64,000 nt of DNA from an uncultured Methanobacterium sp. (GTDB taxonomy: Archaea; Methanobacteriota; Methanobacteria; Methanobacteriales; Methanobacteriaceae), in the NCBI RefSeq assembly GCF_963665055.1, contig NZ_OY762015.1, positions 2,087,501 to 2,151,500 on the forward strand, given 5' to 3'. Within the stretch, counting starts at the first letter, position 1, and the number at the start of each line of letters is the position of its first letter. The notes beneath the pieces are model-generated. The model was not told the DNA's origin and did not search any database. It worked only from the letters and a program-made list of their open reading frames with translations. Below are positions 14,323-23,262 of the stretch, in pieces. The position numbers and the translations under genes are program-made.

Positions 14323-15099
14323 TTATTTTTTCATTCCCCCATAGATGGAGAATATTCCATACTTGTAATAGCAATCCACACGGGAGAATCCAACTGATTC
14401 CAGTGCATCTAACTGGATTTGCAGTGTGTCGGGATGATTGTCGGGGTTATCCTTGTACTGTTCTGGCAGATATTCAAAGCTCTTCTTTGTATCCAGTTTA
14501 GCCTGATTTTCACGTATCCATTCACTCCAGAGTACGCGGTACCACTGCTCCAGTTCATCTACAGGGGCCTTTACAGTTTCAATGTTTAAAAAGAATCCAC
14601 CGGATGCCAGATGGTCATATATGTACTGGAAAAGTGATTTTTTTTCTGCAGTTGAGATATGATGAATGGCCAGAGAGGAAACCACCAGATCAAACTCATC
14701 GGGTATGAAATTGTTATCCTGTGATCCATTATTCTGCGATGTGTTATCCTGTGATTCATTCTCCAGCAATTCCTGGAATGTTTTATGGATAAAATTCATG
14801 TCTTTATAATTTTTTAGATTTACCCGGGCATTTTTAAGCATTTCCAGCGACCCATCCACCAGAGTGGCATTGATTTTGTTATCTTCTTTTAATAACTCCA
14901 TTGTAATTGCAGCATTACCACATCCAAGATCCAAAACCTTTACTGGCTTTTTTGATCGATTATTACCTAAAAAATACCGATAAAATGATTTTAAGATTTC
15001 AAATAGCCTTTTTCGTTCCAGTATATAGATATCTGCATTTTCCATGAATTCCTGTGCATGTTCCCTTTCAGACCATTCTGATTTCTCGAATTTGCTCAT
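14323..15099 (-). CDS. Class I SAM-dependent methyltransferase with a Q/N/S-rich insert
   Basis: A 258-residue Rossmann-fold methyltransferase. Motif I VLDLGCGNAAITMELL is near residue 56, an acidic TLVDGS follows, and DLVVSSLAIHHIS and GGFFLNIETV mark motifs IV and V. Between motifs there is a low-complexity stretch built from repeated SQDN/SQNN units (residues about 115-131), encoded by an imperfect tandem DNA repeat at 14715-14765. A paralogue at 55.8 kb has an N/S-rich insert at the same place. GGAGAT gives a strong ribosome site before ATG 15099. The substrate is unknown. Confidence 0.88.
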   Translation of the reverse strand: MSKFEKSEWSEREHAQEFMENADIYILERKRLFEILKSFYRYFLGNNRSKKPVKVLDLGCGNAAITMELLKEDNKINATLVDGSLEMLKNARVNLKNYKDMNFIHKTFQELLENESQDNTSQNNGSQDNNFIPDEFDLVVSSLAIHHISTAEKKSLFQYIYDHLASGGFFLNIETVKAPVDELEQWYRVLWSEWIRENQAKLDTKKSFEYLPEQYKDNPDNHPDTLQIQLDALESVGFSRVDCYYKYGIFSIYGGMKK

Positions 15100-15369
15100 G
15101 TTAATCTCCTTCTACATTATTAAAATATGATGAATCAGGAATATGAACTTTGATCTAGTTAATTGAAAAATGATACTTGATAAAAATCTTAATATAAAAA
15201 ATCTTGATTTAAAATTAAATCTTGATTAATAATTAATAGAAAATTAGAAATCTTGACAGAAAGTGCATTTAAATTGAAAGAAAGTGCTTAAAAAAAGTTG
15301 ATATTGAAAATATGAAAAATAAGGATTAACCTAATGATTTACTGATTTGTGCAAGTTTTTAAATGTATG

Positions 15370-16173
15370 CTATTTTTTTGCCGTTCCCTTAAAAAAATTA
15401 TAGAAAAATGTTCCGGATGGTTCTGCAGACAGGTGTAGGTCTTGAATTCCTTTATCCCATGTTTCTGGAGTTATAAGTCCAGAATCAATGGACTGGTCTT
15501 TAACACCCTCCACCATGGCAATAATGGTCTTTTTAATAAATCCATCCACCAGTTCACCCTTGCTTTCATCCACATAAACCACTCTAGGATCTATCTGGAT
15601 ATCTTCAAAACCAGCTTCATTTAAGAGTGGATAAAGTTCTCTTCCCATTAATGGATTGCAGTTTAGGTCCTTTTGAACCTTGATAAGGCATTGCCATGCT
15701 TTAACTGCCTCTTCAGTTTCGGGATGAAAGTAACAGGACCCATGATCTCCTTCAATAACTGTGATGGAACCTCCTTTTTTGAGGACCCTCTGTAAACTCA
15801 ATAGAGCCCCTACCGGGTCCGGGAGATGTTCCAGGACAAAGCATATAAACACATGGTCAAAGGTTTCATCATCAAAAGGAAGTTCCATTATATCTGCGGT
15901 TTGGAACTGGACGTTTGTAATTCCTTCACTTTGAATTAAAGCTTTAGCATGATTTAGGGATGAGGTGGATATGTCTATCGAAGTTATTTCCGCCTGAGGG
16001 CTGTTTTTAGCCAGGGTTATGGTCTGAGCACCCACACCACAACCAGCTTCCAGCACTTTACTCCCTTTAGAATACCTGGTGTCGTGATGCATGAGGGGAG
16101 CCAGTGTTTTTGCCTGATCAACCAGCCTTACTGCTTCTCTTTCGGAATAGCCATGAACGTAATCATCTCTCAT
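15370..16173 (-). CDS. Class I SAM-dependent methyltransferase, UbiE/COQ5-like
   Basis: A 267-residue methyltransferase. Motif I KVLEAGCGVGAQTITLAKNSP lies near residue 39, TSIDIS after it, then PFDDETFDHVFICFVLEHLPDP and VLKKGGSITVIEGDHG. The pattern is that of Methyltransf_11/UbiE-like enzymes acting on small molecules; no quinone pathway is expected in this organism, so the name should not be taken literally. AGGT stands before ATG 16173. It has a long upstream spacer with a distant TATA-like element. Confidence 0.88.
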   Translation of the reverse strand: MRDDYVHGYSEREAVRLVDQAKTLAPLMHHDTRYSKGSKVLEAGCGVGAQTITLAKNSPQAEITSIDISTSSLNHAKALIQSEGITNVQFQTADIMELPFDDETFDHVFICFVLEHLPDPVGALLSLQRVLKKGGSITVIEGDHGSCYFHPETEEAVKAWQCLIKVQKDLNCNPLMGRELYPLLNEAGFEDIQIDPRVVYVDESKGELVDGFIKKTIIAMVEGVKDQSIDSGLITPETWDKGIQDLHLSAEPSGTFFYNFFKGTAKK

Positions 16174-16486
16174 TTGAAATAACCTCTATTACTCATTAAA
16201 TAACCCCTGAAATTACATCTAAATAACCCTGAATTAATCAATTTGATCACTTCGATATCTCTAGACTAATTAAAGTTATAAATAAGTTAACGTTGGAGTA
16301 CTATTTAAAACTTCATAGGATAAATCTGTACATTTAATGTTGAATAACTCAAAAAAAAGGAAATTCTAAAAAAGGACATAACCTATGACATAACCTAAGG
16401 ATTTAACCTAATAAAAGAAGCCCTGATAAAAATACCAATAAAAAGAACTAAAAAAAATATAAAAATATACTTATCAGTTGTATAAG
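16174..16486. other. Intergenic region upstream of the methyltransferase gene
   Basis: About 310 bases without a gene. On the minus strand TTATTTATAAC at about 16276-16287 could be the TATA box for the methyltransferase at 15370-16173, implying a leader of some 80 bases. Near 16373-16402 GACATAACCTA is repeated in tandem. Nothing else stands out. Confidence 0.4.
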
Positions 16487-17068
16487 CTAAAGGGCAGTAG
16501 GGATAGTTTTCATTACCTCATCAACACTGCCCCAAGTACTTAATGCATTTACAACCCGTTTATCGGGTTTAGAAAATATATATGGATAATCATCTTCTCC
16601 TTCTTCCAGAGTAGAAAAAGCCAGTTTCTCGTTATCCATGGAAAACTGGGCATCCACATCATCGCGGTTTCCACGGGCATCCAATCTGAACCATTCACCA
16701 CTTAAGTAAACTGCGTTCAAACCATGGATAACAAAACCATCTTCATGAGTCAGTGTCTGATAGCAGAATCCAGTGGGGATCTCCATGAATCTTAAAAGTG
16801 CAGCTAATAAATTTGATTTTGCAAAGCATAAGCCATGGCCTTTTTTTAAAACCTCTGATGCCCTGCAGGTCACTTCATCACTCCCAATATCCAAGGAGTG
16901 GTCAATTTCATCCCTTACAAAGTGATAAATAGTTTTTGCCATTTCGACCTGTTCCAGACCCTGCGCCAGTTCCCGAGCTTTCAACTGGATTTCAGGATTA
17001 TTGTAATCCACTACTTCTGAAAGTTCTAAGTAATCATTTAAATTGTCTTTTTGTATTAAAGAAAGCAT
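16487..17068 (-). CDS. Transglutaminase-like cysteine protease fold protein
   Basis: A 193-residue protein with the transglutaminase-like catalytic triad in order: Cys in KKGHGLCFAKSNLLAALLR (about residue 75), His in VIHGLNAVYL and Asp in WFRLDARGN. In archaea and bacteria such domains are usually peptidases or amidases rather than crosslinkers. No signal peptide or membrane helix is seen, so it is probably cytoplasmic. The start ATG 17068 has only a weak ribosome site (GGGT). It lies between a methyltransferase and the RibD-like reductase, all on the minus strand but with separate spacers. Confidence 0.88.
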   Translation of the reverse strand: MLSLIQKDNLNDYLELSEVVDYNNPEIQLKARELAQGLEQVEMAKTIYHFVRDEIDHSLDIGSDEVTCRASEVLKKGHGLCFAKSNLLAALLRFMEIPTGFCYQTLTHEDGFVIHGLNAVYLSGEWFRLDARGNRDDVDAQFSMDNEKLAFSTLEEGEDDYPYIFSKPDKRVVNALSTWGSVDEVMKTIPTAL

Positions 17069-17151
17069 TTTAAGTACCCATATTATTTACTAATTATTTC
17101 CAACCAATTTTACTCGTATTAATGTTTACAATCCACCGAGAAATTCTATAA

Positions 17152-17249
17152 TTATCTAAACAATCCACTGAAAATTCAGTACCATTATTTAAACAATCAC
17201 GGGAGATTCAGTACCATTATTTAAACATCCCATTGAAGATTCTGTACCG
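17152..17249. repeat. Three tandem copies spanning the 3' end of the RibD-like gene
   Basis: The terminal coding bases and stop (17217-17249) recur in two slightly diverged copies of 32-33 bases at 17185-17216 and 17152-17184. Each copy reads, on the minus strand, GGTACWGAATYT ... TTTARATAA. Only the first encodes the protein end. Confidence 0.75.
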
Positions 17250-17909
17250 GATATAGATGATATCATCCTTAATTTTCTCCACTCCCTCCAGAGACAATTT
17301 GATGGGAGTCTCCCCTTCATCCAGATTGGATTCCTGAAAAATAGAATTGAGTGCATTTCCACCCACTAGTTCCGGGTGTATGAGGAGGTGTAATTCATCT
17401 ACCAAACCCTTCCGGAGTAATATTCCATTTAAAACACCACCACTATCCACCCTTACCTTTTTAACCCCAAATTTGGTGTTAAGTTCTTCCAAGGCATTTT
17501 CCAGGTCCACTTGCTGGTATCCCACCACCAGATAATCTATGTACCGTTCATCTAAGAAGTCCAAGTACTCTTGAGGAGTGGATCGACTGCATAACACCAA
17601 AACATCATTGATATAGGGCATTTTTAGAATTTCATTCCAAACACGAATCTGTCCTCTGCTATCCGGAACTACCAGTAAAGGCTTATCATCCTCAGGATCC
17701 CTCACCCTTGGTTGGAAGGCATCCTCAGATTCTGGAAGTCTTTCTCCAGGTTTGACACCAAATCCAGTAAGTACGGTGCTGCTGCCCATTAAAACTGCAT
17801 CCACATCCCACTTAGAAGCTAACTCATAATAAAGCTCCACATCCGCATTAAAACCTGTTATTCTCCCATCTAAACTCACTGCATTGTAAATAGTAACCAG
17901 TGGCAGCAT
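17217..17909 (-). CDS. RibD C-terminal/dihydrofolate-reductase-like domain protein
   Basis: A 230-residue NAD(P)H-dependent reductase of the RibD_C fold. The start VTIYNAVSLDGRITG and the DAVLMGSSTVLTGFG block match 2,5-diamino-6-ribosylamino-pyrimidinone 5'-phosphate reductases of archaeal riboflavin synthesis, and VRVDSGGVLNGILLRKGLVDELHLLIHPELVGG gives the C-terminal half. Yet several paralogues of unknown role exist, so riboflavin synthesis is only likely. GGGGC lies before the ATG. The last 33 bases including the stop codon are echoed twice downstream. Confidence 0.85.
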   Translation of the reverse strand: MLPLVTIYNAVSLDGRITGFNADVELYYELASKWDVDAVLMGSSTVLTGFGVKPGERLPESEDAFQPRVRDPEDDKPLLVVPDSRGQIRVWNEILKMPYINDVLVLCSRSTPQEYLDFLDERYIDYLVVGYQQVDLENALEELNTKFGVKKVRVDSGGVLNGILLRKGLVDELHLLIHPELVGGNALNSIFQESNLDEGETPIKLSLEGVEKIKDDIIYIRYRIFNGMFK

Positions 17910-18078
17910 AATAAAGCCCCTTTTTGATTCTTTTTCTCTTCTGATTATTATTATAATTTATTTATAATTAGTTATCAATAAACCTACTTGATTTAAACAA
18001 ATTTCAGACATTATCCCACTATATCTGTTATTAACTTACTTTGGTTCAAGATATTAACCCATAAATAATAAAAAAAAA

Positions 18079-18681
18079 TTAAAATCCGTTTTCCGGGAAA
18101 TGATTATTGACAGTTTCTTTAACTTCATTTAACCATAATTGGCGCTCTTTTGGGGTGCTGCTGGCCACTACCCTGAACATTTTCCGGTGAAAATTATCTA
18201 TTCCACAGAAATCGAAAACACATTCTTTCCATATCCTCTCCAGTGGGTCGCCAAAAATTAGTTTTTCCCTTTCTCCAGGGGTGTTGGAAGTGTTGAATAC
18301 AATGGCTGCTTTTGCTACCAGTAAACCTTCTGGTACTCCTGAACCATCATCCCCTTCTTCAAACTGATAGGCCACACCTGATCTAAGCACACGGTCTGTC
18401 CACCCTTTTAATATTGCTGGGGGCTGACCCCACCAGTTGGGATGGATAATGATGATACCATTGGCCTTGGTTATCTCCTGACGATGTTTTATGACCATTG
18501 GATCGGATGTTTCACCAGTGGCAAGTTCAGGACCCTCAAGGAGAGGGTTAAACCTTTCTTCATAAAGATTGTGGGCATGAACCTGGTGTCCATTTTCCTT
18601 CAAACAATCCAGGACTGTCTGGTAAATAGCATGGTTAAAGCTTTTAGGGTAAGGGTGAGCCAGTATAACTGATATCTCCAT
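18079..18681 (-). CDS. Flavodoxin-like fold NAD(P)H:quinone oxidoreductase family protein
   Basis: A 200-residue flavoprotein of the KefF/MdaB/YwrO group. The FMN-binding SVILAHPYPKSFNHAIY begins the chain, HPNWWGQPPAILKGWTDRVLRSGVAY lies near residue 85, and NTSNTP follows. Such enzymes reduce quinones or other electrophiles by two electrons. An open frame runs five codons upstream, but AAGGAGGATATC directly before the ATG at 18681 decides the start. It neighbours, on the same strand, the 3-TM protein gene of the MacB island. Confidence 0.88.
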   Translation of the reverse strand: MEISVILAHPYPKSFNHAIYQTVLDCLKENGHQVHAHNLYEERFNPLLEGPELATGETSDPMVIKHRQEITKANGIIIIHPNWWGQPPAILKGWTDRVLRSGVAYQFEEGDDGSGVPEGLLVAKAAIVFNTSNTPGEREKLIFGDPLERIWKECVFDFCGIDNFHRKMFRVVASSTPKERQLWLNEVKETVNNHFPENGF

Positions 18682-18732
18682 GATATCCTCCTTCATTAAA
18701 GTTTTGTTATATGATATTGTGTGCTTCCTTTA

Positions 18733-19068
18733 TTATTCCCTTGTTATCTTAACCAGTATAGATAGTGCCACTAGTTGCACCAGGTTAATCATGAATAAAG
18801 GCAATCTAGGACCATGTAATTCCGAAATGTTAGCATCAACAGGGATTACAAATAATAAAGCGATAAAAATAGTGGATACCATATTCTGGAGGAGGAGAAA
18901 CGATGCAAAATACACCAAACCTATGGTGAATCCTGATTTTATTTGTTTATATGTTTTCCAGTATGTTTTGAGTAAAAACATTAACAGAATAATGTTTGCA
19001 ATTCCAATGGCAACTGCCACAATAATCAGTGATAAACCAATTTCTCCCGTTATCATTGTATCAACCAT
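18733..19068 (-). CDS. Small 3-TM membrane protein, paralogue A of three
   Basis: A 111-residue protein with three hydrophobic helices, a polar YWKTYKQIKSGFTIGL loop after the first, and a C-terminal GPRLPLFMINLVQLVALSILVKITRE. The protein at 21182-21514 is clearly homologous over nearly the whole length and that at 22081-22452 more distantly. I know no function. The start may instead be the ATG at 19056, which follows GGTTGAT. It lies just downstream of the first MacB-type operon on the same strand, so it may be co-transcribed. The family is repeated next to ABC exporters and winged-helix regulators, which suggests a sensory or accessory role. Confidence 0.7.
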   Translation of the reverse strand: MVDTMITGEIGLSLIIVAVAIGIANIILLMFLLKTYWKTYKQIKSGFTIGLVYFASFLLLQNMVSTIFIALLFVIPVDANISELHGPRLPLFMINLVQLVALSILVKITRE

Positions 19069-19149
19069 GAATCATGAACTGTAAATAAAAAAATTTGAGG
19101 TGAATTCCATTGGAGGCAGAAATTCACCTTTTTAAAAGTTATTTCAATT

Positions 19150-19821
19150 CTAGTTTTGTATCTTCCCATCAAGCACGTTTACAATCCTTTCAGCCATTTT
19201 TCCCACATAGGGCTCGTGAGTTACCATTACCAGGGTCACATTTTCCTTTTCATGCAGGTCACGTAGGAGTTTCAGGATCACATCCCCGGTCTGGGAGTCC
19301 AGAGAACCGGTGGGTTCATCAGCCAGGATTATGGAGGGACGGTTCACCAGTGCCCTGGCAATGGCCACCCTCTGGCGCTGCCCACCTGAGAGCTTGGTGG
19401 GTATCTGATCTGCCCGATCTTCCAGGCCTACTGCCTTTAAAAGTTCCAGTGCCCTCTGCTTCATCTGATCACTGGATAGATCTGTTTCATACATGGGTAT
19501 TTCCACGTTTTCCAAGACAGTGAGGTTGGGTATCAGGTTGTGCATCTGGAAGACAAAGCCAATCTCTTTGGAGCGGAATTCACTCAGTTCCTTGGTCTTC
19601 ATGAGGTCAATACCGGCCACACGAATCGATCCTTCATCAGCCACATCCAGTGCTCCAATCATGTTGAGGAGTGTTGATTTCCCAGAACCAGAGGGGCCCA
19701 TTATGGATAGAAATTCTCCCTCCTTCACTTCCAGGTTCAGACCGTTTAATGCTTTAATCGTTCCATCATCGTAGCTTTTTTTAAGATCGTGGATTTCAAT
19801 GACGTTCTTCCCATTATCCAT
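19150..19821 (-). CDS. MacB/LolD-type ABC exporter ATP-binding protein
   Basis: The ATPase (223 residues) of a MacB-like ABC system. Walker A GPSGSGKSTLLN is near residue 42, the Q-loop region FVFQMHNLIPNLTVLENV follows, the signature is LSGGQRQRVAIARAL and Walker B IILADEPTGSLD. The open frame extends 29 codons upstream and overlaps the permease gene, but GGGGAGA with correct spacing points to the ATG at 19821. It follows the permease by 22 bases, forming a two-gene operon. Such systems export lipids, peptides or drugs, or act as mechanical transducers; the substrate here is unknown. Confidence 0.93.
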   Translation of the reverse strand: MDNGKNVIEIHDLKKSYDDGTIKALNGLNLEVKEGEFLSIMGPSGSGKSTLLNMIGALDVADEGSIRVAGIDLMKTKELSEFRSKEIGFVFQMHNLIPNLTVLENVEIPMYETDLSSDQMKQRALELLKAVGLEDRADQIPTKLSGGQRQRVAIARALVNRPSIILADEPTGSLDSQTGDVILKLLRDLHEKENVTLVMVTHEPYVGKMAERIVNVLDGKIQN

Positions 19822-19843
19822 ATTTTTCTCCCCATGATGTTGA

Positions 19844-21034
19844 TTATTCATAGCGCAGCGCCTCGGTTGGTGATAGTCGGGATGCCCTGTAAGCCGGGTA
19901 CAATCCACCGATTATTCCCACGACAAATGCAACCAAGAATGCTTCCATGAATATTTCTGGTGCAAAGGATGGTTGTATCACTCCTCCAAAGGAGAATGCC
20001 AGTAATACTACTACTCCTACCACTGCGATTATGGTTCCCACCACTGCAGCGATTAGGGTTAAAACCACTGATTCACCCAGGATCATTCCCAGGATTCTTT
20101 TTTCTTTCCATCCCACTGCTTTCAGGACACCTATTTCCCTTGTTCTTTCAAACACTGACATTATCATGGTGTTAATCACTCCAACAGCACCAATTATAAT
20201 TGCCAGGAGGGAAATGGCCCATGTGGCTGCATCTATGGTGCTGAGTGCACTGTTCATTCTGTTAGCCGTTGCTTCGGCAGTGGTTGTAGACAGCTCATTG
20301 GGATAGGACGTTTCAATTGATTTACTTACCTCAGTGGTGTTGGCATTTTCATTGAGCTTCACCGCTATAGTGCTCACTGTGTTGTTGTTGCTGGTGAGGT
20401 TCTGCAGAGTGGTGAGGGACATGAACACTCCCCCATCAGTCATGAAGCTCCCAGTCTCGTATATTCCAGTGATGGTGAAATCTTTCCCGAATAAATTGAT
20501 TGTGTCTCCCACCGTTTTGTTGAGATTTGTGGAAGCAGTTTTGCCGATTATAACTTCATTTTCACTGTTAGTAGAATATAAAGATCCAGTTACGTTCTCA
20601 ATTCCTGCAAGGCTTAGTTTATCTGGATTCATACCCGTCACTGAAAGTCCGCCGAAACTGTTTGGACCTTCAGATCCTGAGCTAGTTGTTCCAGTGGATG
20701 TCCCGGTAGAACCTGTAGATATTGATGATCCACTGGTGGATGTGTTGGTTGCTTTCAGTAATCCAGCAGTTTCTTTAACTCCGGATATGCTTTGTAAATC
20801 CGTGACCCGGGTCTCATTGATCCTTCCTGATCCAAAGTTACCAGAACCAGTCTGCATTACATTGATTTCAGCAGCTCCTGCTTTGAGGGTGGTGGTTGTT
20901 GACGCTTTAAGACCACCTGCAACCATGCCCAGGGCCACTATGACCATGATTCCAATTGCAATCCCCACAATTGCAAGTGCACCTCTTGTTTTATTCCTAA
21001 AGGGGTTTTTTAGGATCAGCTTTAAGTAAGACAT
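19844..21034 (-). CDS. MacB/FtsX-type ABC exporter permease
   Basis: A 396-residue permease with one N-terminal membrane segment (TRGALAIVGIAIGIMVIVALGM), a large extracytoplasmic MacB_PCD-like domain and three C-terminal membrane segments in the FtsX domain, including INTMIMSVFERTREIGVLKAVGWK. The outer domain carries an S/T/G-rich low-complexity stretch near residues 97-125 (about 20655-20750). It ends LSPTEALRYE. It is the first gene of the operon with the ATPase at 19150. The start ATG at 21034 has a weak ribosome site. Confidence 0.92.
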   Translation of the reverse strand: MSYLKLILKNPFRNKTRGALAIVGIAIGIMVIVALGMVAGGLKASTTTTLKAGAAEINVMQTGSGNFGSGRINETRVTDLQSISGVKETAGLLKATNTSTSGSSISTGSTGTSTGTTSSGSEGPNSFGGLSVTGMNPDKLSLAGIENVTGSLYSTNSENEVIIGKTASTNLNKTVGDTINLFGKDFTITGIYETGSFMTDGGVFMSLTTLQNLTSNNNTVSTIAVKLNENANTTEVSKSIETSYPNELSTTTAEATANRMNSALSTIDAATWAISLLAIIIGAVGVINTMIMSVFERTREIGVLKAVGWKEKRILGMILGESVVLTLIAAVVGTIIAVVGVVVLLAFSFGGVIQPSFAPEIFMEAFLVAFVVGIIGGLYPAYRASRLSPTEALRYE

Positions 21035-21181
21035 AGTTCTTTCTATTTAAGTTGTTTATTAAATGATTATGCCGAATTCAGGCAATAAAGAGGGGAAAAT
21101 TATGCACAATTTATGCACAAATTCACTAAATCTAACATTCCACTAACTAAAAATCATTCCCTAAAACCAACTCGAAATCAC

Positions 21182-21514
21182 CTATTCACGAGTAATTTTG
21201 AAGAGGATTGATAGTGCAATGAGCTGGACTATGTTAATTAAAAATAAAGGTAATCTAGGCCCACCAATTTCAGATCCATGGAATTCTATCGATACAAAAA
21301 GGGGCAATGCCAAGAATATGGTGGATAAAATATTCTGTAACAGAAGGAAAGTGGAAAAATACAATAATCCTATTGTGAATTTAGATTTGACCTGGTGATA
21401 TGTTTTCCAGTAGGAATACAATAATCCAAATAGCAGGCAAACATTTGCAATTCCAATTGCCACCGCCACGTAGATTACCGCACCACCAAACTGCCCGTAT
21501 TCCGCTAAAGTCAT
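21182..21514 (-). CDS. Small 3-TM membrane protein, paralogue B of three
   Basis: A 110-residue protein with three predicted helices, closely related to the product of 18733-19068. Shared blocks are VAVAIGIANV, YWKTYHQVKSKFTIGLLYF, LLLQNILSTIFLALP and GPRLPLFLINIVQLIALSIL. GGGGA five bases before the ATG gives a good start. It lies downstream of a winged-helix regulator gene (21591-21887, 76 bases apart) on the same strand, and upstream of the first MacB operon. Function unknown. Confidence 0.75.
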   Translation of the reverse strand: MTLAEYGQFGGAVIYVAVAIGIANVCLLFGLLYSYWKTYHQVKSKFTIGLLYFSTFLLLQNILSTIFLALPLFVSIEFHGSEIGGPRLPLFLINIVQLIALSILFKITRE

Positions 21515-21590
21515 ATTTTTCCCCTTAAACCAATTTATAAGCTTAAATCCTTAAACCATCTATATAATAAAAATTTGTTATGAAAAATCT

Positions 21591-21887
21591 TTAATTTCCA
21601 ACTGAATTTCGTTCCAGTTCTTCCCAGATATCCTGGAATGTGTTATAATTTTTTTCCATCTCATCAGAAAGGAAGTACACTTCACCGTACTTTTTCTTAC
21701 CCGCAGATGTGATTACATTATTCTCTTCCAGAACTTTAATATGGTGTCTTACAGTTTTATAATTTAAATTTAGAGCTTCTGAAAGCTGATTAGCATTGCA
21801 AGGCCTTTGGTGTAATGCCATGATGATCTTAGCCCGATTTGGCCCTCCTGTTGAACCAGCTATCAGCCACCAGAGCAGTTTTCTCAT
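21591..21887 (-). CDS. ArsR-like winged-helix transcriptional regulator, paralogue 1
   Basis: A 98-residue DNA-binding protein. It starts MRKLLWWLIAGSTGGPNRAKIIMALHQRP, with a helix-turn-helix NANQLSEALNLNYKTVRHHIKVLEEN and a wing ending GEVYFLSDEMEKN. It is strongly similar to the product of 25024-25359. Archaeal proteins of this type usually act as repressors and often sense small molecules or protein partners. GTGAT three bases before the ATG supports the start. The gene order regulator then 3-TM protein suggests they are co-expressed and may act together. Confidence 0.88.
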   Translation of the reverse strand: MRKLLWWLIAGSTGGPNRAKIIMALHQRPCNANQLSEALNLNYKTVRHHIKVLEENNVITSAGKKKYGEVYFLSDEMEKNYNTFQDIWEELERNSVGN

Positions 21888-22080
21888 AAGATCACACAGT
21901 TCCTTGGATTAAGAAAAACTTTTAGTTAAATTTATGTATTAAATTTATGATTTCAATAACTAAAATAACATTCTATGTTCATCCCTAGCATGTTTATTCG
22001 TTATAAAAGGCCAATAATATCATTATGACTGATTATGATTACATAACGTGCTATAAATACATTTACCATTATTAAATAAA

Positions 22081-22452
22081 TTAGGAGTTTAGCTGATTTG
22101 GTTTCTGACTCCCCTTTAAAAATAGGGTTAAAACTATGAATTCACAACCCAAAAATAAAAGAGGCCCAATTGCATCAAGGCAACTTTTAGGCAAATATAA
22201 TAAGAAATAAACTGTAAAAAGAAAGTTTTGAACCATGAACACTAGGAATAACAGTACCAGAATAAGGGTGAATTTTGATTTCACTTCCCTGTACTGTCCC
22301 CCGTAGATTTGAATTATCCTAGTTAAACAGATCATGTTTGCAAAGCTGATTATTAGGATAGCAAACTGTAATATGCGTGGTGAAACTAGCACTTTCTGGA
22401 AAATCATCACAAAAATTGTGTTAAAAACTGAATGTAATGAATTTAAGTACAT
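22081..22452 (-). CDS. Small 3-TM membrane protein, paralogue C, diverged
   Basis: A 123-residue protein with three to four hydrophobic segments. It aligns with the two proteins above in the loop YGGQYREVKSKFTLIL, the QNFLFTVYFLL helix and the last helix FIVLTLFLKG, but lacks the GPRLPLF motif in full (IGPLLFLGCEF instead). The N-terminus is longer. AGGT six bases before the ATG supports translation. It lies between the winged-helix gene and the second MacB operon, on the same strand. Function unknown. Confidence 0.65.
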   Translation of the reverse strand: MYLNSLHSVFNTIFVMIFQKVLVSPRILQFAILIISFANMICLTRIIQIYGGQYREVKSKFTLILVLLFLVFMVQNFLFTVYFLLYLPKSCLDAIGPLLFLGCEFIVLTLFLKGSQKPNQLNS

Positions 22453-22590
22453 ATTTTAACCTGAAACTTTAATGTTATGAGAATAGATATCCAGATCGAT
22501 TTATTCTTTATTCAGACTTTTATTTTAAAGCAAAAAAATATTTAAAAAAAAAGTTTAATAATTGCCAGTAGGGCAATTCAAAACTTTTTT

Positions 22591-23262
22591 CTATTTTCTA
22601 TCTACTTTGACCATTTTACCATCCTGCATATGGATTATTTCATCAGCAAAATCGGCAGATGCCTGGTTGTGAGTTACAATTACGATGCTCACCCCATCAT
22701 TACGGTTTAAATCCTGCAATACCTGCATTATGGAATTGGCATTGGCAGTATCAAGTTCTCCAGTGGGTTCATCAGCCAGAATGATTGATGGATCGTTTAT
22801 AAGAGCTCTGGCAATTGCAACTCGCTGTTGTTCTCCACCGGAAAGCTGGTTGGGGAATTTATGGTACTTATCATGTAAGCCCATTTTATCTAAGATCATT
22901 TTTGCTTTTTCAGAATCCTCATTGATCATGGGTAAAGTGACATTTTCCAGGGCAGAAAGCTGAGACAAGAGATTGAATCTCTGGAATATGAATCCAATCT
23001 CATTTCTCCGAAGAATTGCCTGTTCTTTGACTGATAATTCACTGGTTTGCCTTCCTTTTATCCGGAATAATCCTTTAGAAGGAGTATCCAGTATCCCTGC
23101 CACGTGCAGGAATGTGGATTTACCAGATCCAGAGGGCCCCATGACTGCAGTGAATGAACCTTCTTCCAGTGTCATGTTTAAACCTGCAAGGGCATTAACA
23201 TCCGAGTCGCCCATGTGATAGGTTTTCCAAACATCTTTAAATTCAAGTATATGATTAGTCAT
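22591..23262 (-). CDS. MacB/LolD-type ABC exporter ATP-binding protein
   Basis: The ATPase (223 residues) of the second MacB-like system. Walker A is GPSGSGKSTFLH, the Q-loop region FIFQRFNLLSQLSALENV, the signature LSGGEQQRVAIARAL and Walker B IILADEPTGELD. Its start overlaps the end of the permease gene by eight bases, so translation is probably coupled. It is only moderately similar to the ATPase at 19.2 kb, so the two systems are not a recent duplication. Confidence 0.93.
   Translation of the reverse strand: MTNHILEFKDVWKTYHMGDSDVNALAGLNMTLEEGSFTAVMGPSGSGKSTFLHVAGILDTPSKGLFRIKGRQTSELSVKEQAILRRNEIGFIFQRFNLLSQLSALENVTLPMINEDSEKAKMILDKMGLHDKYHKFPNQLSGGEQQRVAIARALINDPSIILADEPTGELDTANANSIMQVLQDLNRNDGVSIVIVTHNQASADFADEIIHMQDGKMVKVDRK

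Noticed and set aside
20655..20750. Recombination or phase-variation tract in the MacB permease
   Set aside because: The S/T/G-rich stretch is not a clean nucleotide repeat and keeps frame; a flexible linker explains it.
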